DNA of 64,000 nt, taken from Coptis chinensis. Its lineage: Eukaryota; Streptophyta; Magnoliopsida; Ranunculales; Ranunculaceae. Positions 54,694-64,000 of the stretch are shown one piece after another. The notes beneath the pieces were generated by a model. The model ran no database searches. It had not been told where the DNA came from and was given only the letters and a program-made list of their open reading frames with translations. The stretch covers positions 28,588,501 to 28,652,500 of the forward strand of contig CM027385.1 in NCBI GenBank assembly GCA_015680905.1, in the 5' to 3' direction. The position numbers were made by a program, and so were the translations under genes. Position 1 is the first letter of the stretch. Each line of letters starts with the position of its first letter.

Positions 54694-57188
54694 ATTTGGT
54701 TAGCTCAAACTATTTCCGCTAGTCGTTTTATTGTTACAAAGAAAAAAAAAAGATACATAAATAAAGCGAGTCAATATTTTTCTTGATTTGTTTGTATGTG
54801 TAATGTGTATATTTATATTAGTTACTTTTGTGGAGTGCATATGAAATATTTTTTATTTTCCTTATCATATGAGGAGTAGTTATATTTGTTGTATGTTAAT
54901 TATTAACAGATTTGATCAAAATGATGTGTACTGCTATAATGTTGTTTTATTGTTAGTATTCATTTTCACATGGATTATGGATTAAGTGCAATAACATATT
55001 TGTGAACTTTGTATTTGAGTGTTCTGTTATTATTCAAGAAACAAAGAGATATTTTAATCTGTATTGAATATGCTGCATTAACTGATGACTTTGTGACGTA
55101 TTAAGTACGGAACTAATTACCTCTGTGTTGGAGGAACTATCTCGCCTCACTCGTACACTTTAATGGATGAATAATGTTTTAAAGTGTAAGAGATTAATTT
55201 GTTAGATGTGATTAGTTAGAAATAGAAAGAAAAATAAAATAAAATATATGTGTATTCTTTTTTAGATGTGTATACTTGCGTATACACGTTTTCTTATATT
55301 ATTGTGTAGAACTAGTACCGTGTGTATATGATGTGTTAATATTGTATCACCAACATGGCATGTGTAAAGTTGTTTTCCTAATATCACGTTATTAATGATT
55401 AATTAAAATAGTTGTAATAATTGGTAGTCATAAACTATATTTGGATTTCTGTAGAGGATGTTTTAATATAATGATGATCTTACTTCAACATCAAACAAAT
55501 TTTTATTTTGTCTTATAAGTGTGTTTCGTGACTATAAATTATGACATGATTAATTAGTATTGTTAAATTAGTTTCACATTGATTTTTTGCATATTCGAGT
55601 ATTCTTAAACATATGCCTTGATTTATTGTTCATAAATATTATATTGAGAATATAACTTGTTGTGGGGGGTGATATACTAGAAGTGAGTTTATATTATCCT
55701 AAATTTTTTGAAATTCGTGTTATACGGTAGCCAATCTTATTTTAATTGTCATTGTGTATGGAGATTAATTTTTGAACCTATTCACTGTTTAAAATAATTA
55801 GTAATAATCATAATAACAATGAACGTCGAGTATTTTCTTCTTAATTATTTTTTTCAGTCTATATAATTTTGATGGATGGATATGAATTTTTTTTTTGAAT
55901 GCGTGTTATATTTGATCCAATTGCATTCCTGAATTAGGATTCGATGGCTGTTATCATGTTCATGATTTATATAGTTTTAAATAATTTATTTTTGCTGGCT
56001 TGAATGAGAGTATTATATGTTTGATTGTTTATCTTCCTCTCATGTTGATGAATTATAATTGCATGAAGTTGAGTTAGAGTTATTTAATATTTTGTTTGAT
56101 AATGCAAAGAAATAATATTTGTAGATACAATAAAATAATAGAATAAAAGGGTTTTTGAGAGCATGACTAAAGTAAATATAAAGTTTTATTGTTTGAGGTT
56201 ATTACTATCCTGTGACATTTCAATAAATTTCACATGCATAATAATTAGTGTAATTCATCCGTTCTCTATAACTTTTGCCGATTATTAATTTTATTCTTGC
56301 GTGACTAAAATGTGTTAGTGTGTCGAAGTTTTCTTATACTTTTAGATCCATGGTTTATCGTAGTCAGTAGTCATGAAATAAACTACAAATTATATGCATT
56401 TTGTTGTTTCAATTTTTCTTATGAAATACGTAGTATGTCCGTTGCTTAGATTGTCATCCATGATAATAAGAGAAACTTGATTTGTCTATTTAGTAAGAAA
56501 AAAATATATATAGTTTACTAGTAACATAAAATAAATTTTGATATATTAATGAGAAGAAATTGATGTAAATTTGGATAATAATGTTTTAATGCGTTATTAA
56601 TGATGATACATTGGTATTTAGAGTAGTGAACGCTATTGATTCATATTATTGTGTGTATTTTTAATTAGATGGTTCCATTTCGAATTGACTCATATGAAAT
56701 GGGAGTACACTTAATTAAAATGTTTGAGATTTTTATTGTAGTTTCAATGACATGAGTGATTTTTGTTTTAAGTGTATTAGGACACTAATATTCTTTTGTG
56801 CATGATAATGAAAGACTCCCTAATATTTTATGCAGGGATGAACTTACCTCACATTATTGATTAGTTTAAGTATAATATTATTTTTCGTAGAGGTTACTAC
56901 ATGTTAAGAAACTGCATGCTAATGAGAAACGATATATTTGTTTTGTGTTTAAGTGAAAGTAGTAATAATTTATTTTAATATAGATAGTTAAACTATAATA
57001 GATTTTGTAATGGCATGACGACATATATTATGGAATTATTTAAAATAATTAATATCAATATTATCTTGTTTAAGTTTAATCTCTGTACATTCTTGTGTAG
57101 GTTCTAAGTTAATAACCAACGTTATTTGTTCGTATAGCTTACCTTACTTCCGAATCTCGGGACGAGATTCTTTTGAGATGTGTATAAC
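54694..57188 (+). other. Internal region of F without coding capacity
   Basis: AT-rich sequence with no ORF above 60 codons on either strand and no gag, protease, RT or integrase motif that I can recognise. It ends in the conserved pre-LTR phrase. This is the pattern of a large retrotransposon derivative. Confidence 0.65.
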
Positions 57189-59720
57189 TGTAACACCCTC
57201 ATTTTATTAAATGTCCAAAATTAATTATTTTGCAAAATAATAATAATAATAATAGTAATATAATATTGACTAAGTCTTAAGTTAAGTAGAGTGAATATGT
57301 ATGTTTGACTTTTTGGAAAAAAGAGGGAAAATAGTTTGTTTGGTTTGAAAATGATTTAATAGGAAAGCTTTTAAGTTTTAAAATAATGTGTAGAGATTGT
57401 ATTAATAAGGAAACATGGAGAGAATAATTCCGAAATTTATGGGAGAAAATATGGAAAGTTTCTTAAAGTAAAATATGGCAGAATTCTTTAGAATGGGATG
57501 GTTTTTCAAAAATGGAGGTTTTTAAGAAAAAACTAATTTTTCATTAGAACTAGACAAGTTAAAACAAAGAAGAACGGAGCACGGATCATGCGTATTCTAG
57601 CTGGCGCGGAATCAATTTTTCTTTCATATTCTAGATACGTTTTTTGCGATACAGGTGAGTAGTTATGTTTTTCTTTTTCCATCGAAACTAGAGTTTTACG
57701 TCTACGAATAAAAACATTTACTGTCGAGTTTTTCTTCTGCTCAGTTTTTGTTCTCCTTTTACTATGTCGTTATTTTTCTCTCATCCTGTTGAATGGCTAA
57801 CTCATTAAATGATATGTGTTATTTTGCTTAATTACTAAAACTCTGGAAGCTGATTTGTTGAAACTTTTGGAACTGTTCGAACTCTAGAGGTTGTTAATGG
57901 CGGCACTAAGAAATCGCCTGTAAAATTTATGTGAACTGTTATTGTTGTTTTTTGTTGATTGAATATTGGTGGTAGTAAGGGGATGAATGTCGGGTATAGA
58001 ATCGGTTGTTGGGTGCTGTCAGGATTGAAATTGGGTGAGCTGTTGAAGCTTGGAAAAAGCTTGAATAACTATTAATGGCGGCGAGATTGCCCAGTCTAGG
58101 ATTAGTAATATATATTTAAATCTTGATGTTGTGAATTACGTTTTGATTTTTGATGGGATGATGTTTGGTGGTAGTGGGGATGATTAAGTGCTTGACAGTA
58201 GGGCGGATTGAAGCTTTGAATCTGGCGTTAATGGCGGCGCGAATCCAGATCTAGATTTGATGAAGGGTATTGATTTAATGAATTGAGGATTTCGCTTTTG
58301 TTAAAGTAGTTGGGGTTTTTCCCCTCATCATTATCGGTTAGGTTTGGAGTTTAGTGGTGGCCGGACGTGAGCTAATCTAGTGGTGGCTGGTGGTGGTGGG
58401 AGCTGAGGGAGACGACCTGTTGATGTGGTTGGGCCTTGGGCCGAAACCTATTAGTGGGGGCTTGGGCCTTAGTTGGTTTTCTTTGGGCCCGATTTTAGTT
58501 TGTTTGGTTAGGCTAGTTCTATTTTGTTTGGTTGGGCCGAAATAAGTTAGTTGTTTGGGCCTTTTTCAGTTTAGTCTTTGGGACAAATTTCATTTATTCT
58601 TTGGGCCGAACCCATTTGTGTTTTGGGTAAGTTTCAATTTTATTTTTAGTTGGCTTGGCCCGAAATCCATTAGCTTTCTTTGGGTCAGTTTCTAATATTT
58701 TTAAGCCGGTCCATATAACTTAATATAGATCCAAATGGGGTCTTTAAATATTTAGACTTTTGGGTTTTGGTTTTGGGCTTTGATTGTGGACTTTTGACTG
58801 TTGAATTGTGTTACGTTTTATGTTGTAAATTGTATGGACAAGTTCAATGATAGAATATTGCGAAAGCCTGTATAAATTGGTTTGTCATTATCTAAGAAAG
58901 ATTTGACGTTGATGTTGTGTATTTTTGACACGTGACGAGATTGAAATGTTAGGAGACATAATATTCCTAAAACGCTATAGAAATGTTATGCGGTACGTTT
59001 AGAGAAATTGTGATATTATGTGGTATATGGAAATTGTTGTTATGTTAAATGATATCATATGTTAGGATATCTATTAAATGCAATATCTTTGAGAAATTGA
59101 TATAAACGCTTCATTATTATATATGGGAGATGCTACTATGAAGTAGTATAGTATTTGTGGATATTTTCCTACGGGATTGTGGCTTAGTGCAATAGTATAT
59201 TGGCACGTGAAATAATGAAAGGTGTTCTGAGATGTATTGAGATATTTCTAAATATTGTGGCTTAGTGCAATAATGTATTTAGCACGCACGTGATAAAGTG
59301 AAATGGTTATGAGATACAAATGTATGACACCTGAATAAATTACGTAACGAAAATCCTAGAACCTAGCTACCACAACTCATGTGATTTGGCCCTTGTGATG
59401 GGCGTATGTGATATGATTGGCCATTGTATAGGGTGTATATATAAGATGTTGATTGACCCATGTGTTGGGTAATCTTAGCCGAATAGTGGCTTGATTATTC
59501 CGTTCGCAAAATTAGAACGAGACGCGCGATATTTTATGCCGAATAGTGGCAGTTCTCACATAATGGCTTTCGTGTGAGGGTTACCTGGTATGCGATATCC
59601 CGCTTAGGGTAACTACGCACGGAGTGGTTCATTATGTGAGGGGAGGCATGTGGATGTACATGTTCAGCGTTGGGAAGCGATTGTGGTAGCCAAGGAAACT
59701 AGGTAAGACATAGAGACGAC
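57189..59720 (+). repeat. 3' LTR of F, start present, end missing
   Basis: Starts TGTAACACCCTC. It contains TGGGCC-rich sequence (58430-58700), an AGGTGAGTAGTTATG phrase at 57653, and a CCGAATAGTGGC repeat (59470, 59540). The U5 sequence seen at 54064-54678 is not found at its end, where it gives way to the C leader. Confidence 0.65.
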
Positions 59721-59864
59721 GTAATTCTAGAGACACTTGAAGAAACTCCAAACAATAATTGTGATGATTAAAAAGGTGGGTGGGTTGAGAACGGGGGATT
59801 GCCCCTTGGATTCAAGCGATTGAATTCTTGTCCTGAAAGAGTTTACGATGGTAGTGACGCCATT
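59721..59864 (-). other. Start of element C leader with primer binding site
   Basis: Minus strand: LTR end, AA, TGGCGTCACTACCATC (59862-59847), then sequence including CCCACCCACC (59782-59791), which is shared with the A and D leaders. The left edge, at F, is approximate. Confidence 0.6.
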
Positions 59865-60331
59865 TGATAATAGCAAATTTACGTTAAACTAACTATCGAT
59901 GCGTAAACACAAGTAATCAATTAACTAAATAAGTGCTTAGATTAATATTCCTACTCTCAATTCATTATGCAATATATAAAGAGTACGGATTTGTTCCACT
60001 CATAAACTATCAAGACATAAATAGAATTCAACTAATCAAACAAAAGGAACAATGATGAGAGTAATGATTTAAATAAGAAATTAACTATTATGATGATACT
60101 ACGAATTTATACTAAATTAACTAACAATATAATGATGTGAATCAAAGATAGAGAATGCAAGAGAGAGAATTAAATCTACTTTTCAATTCCTAGAAGTGTT
60201 AGAATAGATTGTTAAGAAACCCTAATCTTTATATTCTCACTAAAAGGTTAAATATAAATCTTAGACTTTTATGATCCCTAATTCAATTATACCACCTCTA
60301 GTTATAATCAAATTAGCATGAGAGGAAGGTT

Positions 60332-61219
60332 ATTTTATTTTATTTTTTCCACAACTAGGGGTTAAGGAGACCCCAACCTTTTATTAATGACATAATCTCA
60401 AGTACAACTTTCCTTCTTTATCCCCTTGATCAATTCACTAAGTTTTTGATCCATAGGGGGGAGAAAGTACATGCATTGGTTACTACATTCTATACTATGA
60501 GTACTGCAATTACTACTAACTCTTGACAGGTAATCCGCAACTTGATTTCCTTCTCTAAGCACATGTTGGAATTTAACCTTTGCAAATCTTGCTTGTGCAC
60601 ACCCAATCTGAGCCACTAGGTTCTTACAATACCAAGGTGGAGCTTCCTTCTTTTCCAAGATATGTATCACCCTCAGTGAGTCAGACTGCACTACCACCTC
60701 CTTTATGTTCATTTTTTCCACTCCTTCAATGCCTTTTTGGACCCCAAGTAGCTCCTGATGTAAGACTGACTGTCTTGTGGAGTTTCCGCAGAATGCCATG
60801 AGAACCTCTCCATTTCGATCCCTTAAAATCCCTCCATAGCCTGCTTTACCCTGCTGCAATGATCCATCCGTGTTAAGGACAAGAATGTCAGTTTCAGGTT
60901 TCGTCCATTTGACCCACTGGTCCTCCCTTCGCGTGTACCTAACACCAATTCCTAGCCTAGTCAAAACAGTTCGCACTGTGACATCATCCTTCACTACTTC
61001 CAGTGATTTCCCTAGATACAATTTCATATTGTTCAAAGCCTTCATGCTCACTGAATCAGCACTGAGGAACCGCTGCCTCTTGAGCCTCCAATTCCTCTCA
61101 TTCCATATAGCTTGCACTGCATCACAGGTTAGCGCTCTCAACACTTCAGAGGCTATGGATTTTGGTCTGCAAATACACATGATGTAATACCATTTTGCAT
61201 GGAAATTCCGAACTCTTGG
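60332..61219 (-). mobile_element. 5'-truncated LINE (non-LTR retrotransposon) 3' end
   Basis: The minus-strand 3' end has an A-rich tail (complement of ATTTTATTTTATTTTTT at 60332-60348). The other end is an abrupt 5' truncation. Comparison with the intact LTR at 31060-31090 shows that 18 bp of target are missing and no duplication is visible. Confidence 0.75.
60398..61219 (-). pseudogene. LINE ORF2 C-terminal RNase H domain
   Basis: One uninterrupted frame of about 273 codons with no native start. It opens with VQAIWNERNWRLKRQRF, a phrase usual after the RT/zinc region of plant LINEs, and then has an RNase H domain: LNTDGSLQQGKAG, HQELLGVQKGIE, VVQSDSLRVIHIL and EGNQVADYLSR hold the four acidic positions. 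A short C-terminal tail ends with TGA/TAG at 60398. A host RNase H-like gene copy is possible but less likely given the A-rich tail. Confidence 0.75.
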
Positions 61220-62139
61220 CAAAACTCACAATCCTCTAGTTTAGATTTTTCTCTACTTATCTCCAAGTCAAGAAAAATCCAAACTTTAAACCTTAATCAA
61301 CAAATCTATGTTAAACAAATCAAGTCCTCTCAAAGCTTCATTAACCTCCCTCTAATGGGAGTTTAACTTTGATTCATTAGACTGAAATTACTTAAACAAT
61401 AAAGAGAAAACATAATAAAAGAACTTGAAGGTATTTTTATTGAAGGTTTAATGGAGGCTACAAACATAAACTAATTCTAACCCTGAACTAAACTATAAAG
61501 GGAGAGAGAAAGAACACTAATTACACTAATTAAACTAATAGGGGAGTAGCCAACTTTGTTTTAGCCTTAACCCTCTTTATATAGGAGAGAGTTAGGTTAC
61601 AATTTTGTGCATGGGCTTTTAAGCTAGGTTATGGACCCATAAATCAAATCCATAACCCAATTGGTTAAATCGAAGACTTCAAATTCTAGTTGTATTACTG
61701 TAGCAAGCATTTTCACCAACTTATACTACTCTGATCGAGTCAAGGCCTAGATCATTGGAAAGAACTTTCTGAGCCAGTCATTTTGATGTAAAATGGGCCT
61801 AATTCCAAGGCATGAGTCTAAAGATATGGCCTTTTAAAGTTCTGTTGACTTTTCTTCAGCTCTCTAATCCGGTTTGACTTTCACTTAATAGTGTTGAATT
61901 GGGATTTTTAAGGGCTTTTTCTCCATTAAACTTAGGCTTTATTCATGGAACTTTTCTAGCAATCACTTTAGCTCTTTTTAGCGCCTAATTAGTAACGAAT
62001 TGACATTTATTCAACTCCGAAGCCTGAAATACTCAAAAGCACGTAATTACTAATAAACCTATATTATTAATAACATTATTGGCTAAATAGAAATACTATT
62101 AAAGAGTTTAAACTACAATTTTGGGCTCTTATCAATGAG

Positions 62140-62505
62140 GTAGTAGTAGGATTGGTCTCGAATACGCCAGACCTTATAAAAGTACCTGAACACCTAACGA
62201 TTCAGAACGAATCCATGCCTCTTTGCCAGTAGGGCAGAGTACATGACAGTTCTGTAGAATAGGAGTGTTGCTTGACCAAGAGCAAGATTGAAGTAAATAA
62301 GACACTCTCTTAATAGCGGGTGGAGGGGTAAAGTAAGTCCGGCCCTGAGTTGGCCGATTGTGATGAGTGCTACTTCTTTATAGGCCAACTCATCTGACAA
62401 CCTCCCCCACTCCAGGCTGACATTATCAAGGATGTGAAATATCTCTCGGATCAGTTCCAGAGAGGAAAAATCTATGAAGTTTACAAGTGACCAGTTGGGA
62501 TTCAT
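62140..62505 (-). pseudogene. Antisense gene of B2, exon 1 start
   Basis: ATG at 62505 (MNPNWSLVNFIDFSSLELI), then an open frame to 62194 with ECLIYFNLALGQATLLFY and LLAKRHGFVLNR. It is homologous to B1 at 11548-11860 and lacks the B1 stops there, so each copy shows what the other lost. It continues towards 62140 and then, across element C, at 30602. Confidence 0.8.
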
Positions 62506-62620
62506 GATCGAAAAAGAGGAAAAGTTTCAAGTTTTGGTTAAACCCTAATAGGAGATCAAAAGGTTCAGTATGCAGAAAAAAGTAGCAGAAGAGATAATGA
62601 GAGCTCTCTCACCAGATCAT

Positions 62621-62630
62621 TTATATACAA
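62621..62630 (-). promoter_or_regulatory. TATA box of the B2 antisense gene
   Basis: TTGTATATAA on the minus strand, about 115 bp upstream of the ATG at 62505. The B1 counterpart is at 11425-11433. Confidence 0.6.
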
Positions 62631-62840
62631 ATAAGATGAACAGTTACAATTAGCCCAAGCGTTGCGTCTTTTCGGGATGGAACTGCCATCATTACCTTTT
62701 TTGGGAAACGGCGTGTCTATTTGAGCCGTCTTTTGAGAGCCTTAATTAGTGGGTATGTAATCAGTTCCATCAACTGTTCAGCAAAATGATTCTCGCACCA
62801 AAAGCAATGTCGCTTCAAGTGCCCACGTGTTAGATGGCAT

Positions 62841-62853
62841 AAGAGGGGGCATC
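62841..62853 (+). promoter_or_regulatory. Polypurine tract of B2
   Basis: AAGAGGGGGCATC directly before the LTR, matching GAGAGGGGGCATC in B1. Confidence 0.8.
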
Positions 62854-63537
62854 TGTAAATGGGATTTTTCGTCATAAGATAGATGACACGTGTATGGGAA
62901 ATAACCTAAGACTATAGATGTCCAGAATGAGATGAGGACCATCGGATCAGTTATGTGAATAAGTGATCTTGTGTTTAGCACGATTGTTTAATGGACATGT
63001 GATAGGCACGTGGCTGACCGCCTCTATGTATAACAATTCTCCAAGTCGTTAGGAACTGATATAAACAGTTCTTGAACATAGGAAAACTAAAAATGCCGAT
63101 CTCTGATGATAAGGAAGGAATCGTGATGACATAACTTATGAGTTACCTTTTAGATATAATCATCCCATACATGATGGGACATTATGATCAATAAGGAAAC
63201 TTACCTCTCATAAGATATGGTCTAGATTCAGACTTTCGTAAGGAGAGGAATCCCAATAGGAAGACAGAGTCCAAAGATGGAAGGGAACTCACAAGCAGTG
63301 AGGACAATCCTAACCCTAGGACTCTTGTAGGTTTTCCTATATAAACCATGGGGATTCGCTCTTAGGAACTACATAAAATAGGGTTTGATTCTCCTAAATA
63401 AACAAGGAGATACGTAAGCAGCCGCCAGGCGGTTCAACCCTGAACTCACAATCATCTCATCCCTTCTCTACTCAGTCAAAGCTTCTGGATCACAAGGCAC
63501 AGAGGAAGATCAGGGGATACTCAAAAACTCCCCTACA
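62854..63537 (+). repeat. 3' LTR of B2 (684 bp)
   Basis: Begins TGTAAATGGGATT and ends CTCCCCTACA. A TATA box TATATAAA is at 63339-63346. It is inverted relative to the B1 LTRs and full length. It includes the roughly 90 bp that the B1 3' LTR has lost. Confidence 0.9.
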
Positions 63538-64000
63538 GTCATTGCATCTTTTCATGAACATCTTGCATGAGCATATTTGATTTTACTTGGCAATATTTTT
63601 TTGAGACCTAGGTTAGAGTACTAAATAAATATCCTATGAGCATCTAGCATAAAAGCCTCATATGAGTGAAATATTCTGAGTGATGACACAAGAGAGAAGT
63701 AAAATCTAAGTAGAGAAATCACACATCCACTGGCTTGATCAACATACCATATCCTAAACGAGAATTAAGGGCCTCTTTGGATTGATATAGCTAAAAATTT
63801 ATACCTATAAATAATTATCCGCTAGTCGCCCCACTGAGCCTTTCATTTAGCCTTTTCACAATCACAAATCCTTTACTTATCTTTTAAACCAATAAAAATA
63901 AAAATAAGCCTACCCATCTTGAATGAGTCTGAGAAATAAGATGAGTAAAGAGAATAAAGAGAAAGACATGTGGAAAACCAAAAATTTAGTTAGTTGCTCC
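63538..64000 (+). mobile_element. Element E: Athila-type 3' UTR, host of B2 (partial)
   Basis: Non-coding sequence matching A at about 46770-47230 and, more closely, C at about 33320-32900 (inverse). It begins GTCATTGCATC, where C reads the same sequence uninterrupted (AATAGTCATTGC), so B2 is inserted in this element. The rest lies outside the window. Confidence 0.7.

Larger units (their letters stand above)
54050..59720 (+). mobile_element. Element F: rearranged, coding-less chromovirus-like LTR element
   Basis: Order: an LTR end (54064-54678), initiator-Met-tRNA primer binding site, 2.5 kb without coding capacity, a 3'-terminal phrase around 57147-57175 (CTCGGGACGAGATTCTTTTG) usual before chromovirus 3' LTRs, then the beginning of an LTR (TGTAACACCC at 57189) for about 2.5 kb. 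Outer edges are approximate because they merge with the C leader. Both LTRs are incomplete, in complementary ways. Confidence 0.65.
30603..62134 (-). mobile_element. Element C: Athila-type gag-protease-only retrotransposon with nested insertions
   Basis: Minus strand: 5' LTR 59865-62134, leader, gag and protease (53700-51818 and 34870-34144), 3' UTR, polypurine tract, 3' LTR 30603-32005. Between these lie A, F and the LINE. Without them the element is about 8 kb. There is no RT, RNase H, integrase or extra ORF. It is flanked by a perfect 5-bp duplication. A non-autonomous derivative is the likely status. Confidence 0.9.
59865..62134 (-). repeat. 5' LTR of element C (interrupted by LINE)
   Basis: The plus strand begins TGATAATAGC and ends GCTCTTATCA. 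Without the 888-bp LINE piece it is about 1382 bp, similar to the 3' LTR at 30603-32005. Confidence 0.9.
62135..63537 (+). mobile_element. Element B2, right part
   Basis: Continuation of B2 after element C. It holds the first exon of the antisense gene, its TATA box, the polypurine tract and the 3' LTR. Outside its end lies GTCAT (63538-63542), the predicted target duplication in E. Confidence 0.85.

Noticed and set aside
60398..61219. Host RNase H-like gene
   Set aside because: It lies inside an LTR, is truncated at one end and has an A-rich tail at the other, so a LINE fragment explains it better.

Overview
This is plant nuclear DNA, almost certainly from a dicot, and it is a pure transposable-element landscape: I found no host gene, rRNA or tRNA. 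Everything recognisable is Ty3/gypsy LTR retrotransposon (Athila, Tat and a chromovirus-like family) plus one LINE fragment. Most coding regions carry stops and frameshifts, as expected of old heterochromatic or pericentromeric DNA. The species cannot be named from this sequence.

The window reads as a nested stack. The outermost piece (E) is an Athila 3' region visible only at 63538-64000. Tat element B2 (+ strand, 21649-30602 and 62135-63537) sits in E. Two insertions split B2. On the left, a second Tat element, B1 (minus, 10601-21648), lies 6 bp upstream of the B2 gag ATG. B1's 3' LTR is cut by an Athila-type LTR fragment H (10026-10600), and H is cut by Athila-type element D (minus, 1-10025). 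On the right, Athila-type element C (minus, 30603-62134, 5-bp duplication ATGAG) interrupts an antisense gene of B2. C contains full-length Athila element A (+, 34871-51817, duplication CCCCT), a rearranged chromovirus-like element F (about 54050-59720) in its leader, and a LINE tail (60332-61219) in its 5' LTR. A contains a 2.36-kb solo LTR G (47845-50200, duplication TGGTC). Both sides are five layers deep.

Element A has the full Athila order: LTR, gag, protease, RT, RNase H, integrase, extra ORF1, extra ORF2, LTR. D keeps gag, protease and both extra ORFs but has no RT, RNase H or integrase. C keeps only gag and protease. C and D share a protease-downstream tail, so they look like a pol-less, non-autonomous lineage. 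In A, each coding block (pol, ORF1, ORF2) is followed by a copy of a polypurine-tract-like motif, and the same motif ends the element. A spliceable intron lies just after the ORF2 stop, and TATA boxes precede ORF2.

B1 and B2 have gag, protease, RT, RNase H, a second RNase H and integrase. Between integrase and the 3' LTR they carry an antisense gene with its own TATA box and two introns. It converges on pol at a conserved AT-rich hairpin and a five-copy 15-bp palindrome array. B1 and B2 are head to head, forming inverted-repeat arms of about 5.7 kb around one LTR.

Coordinates of LTR ends, duplications and motifs were read directly. Family names rest on motif recognition, and no alignment or database search was run.
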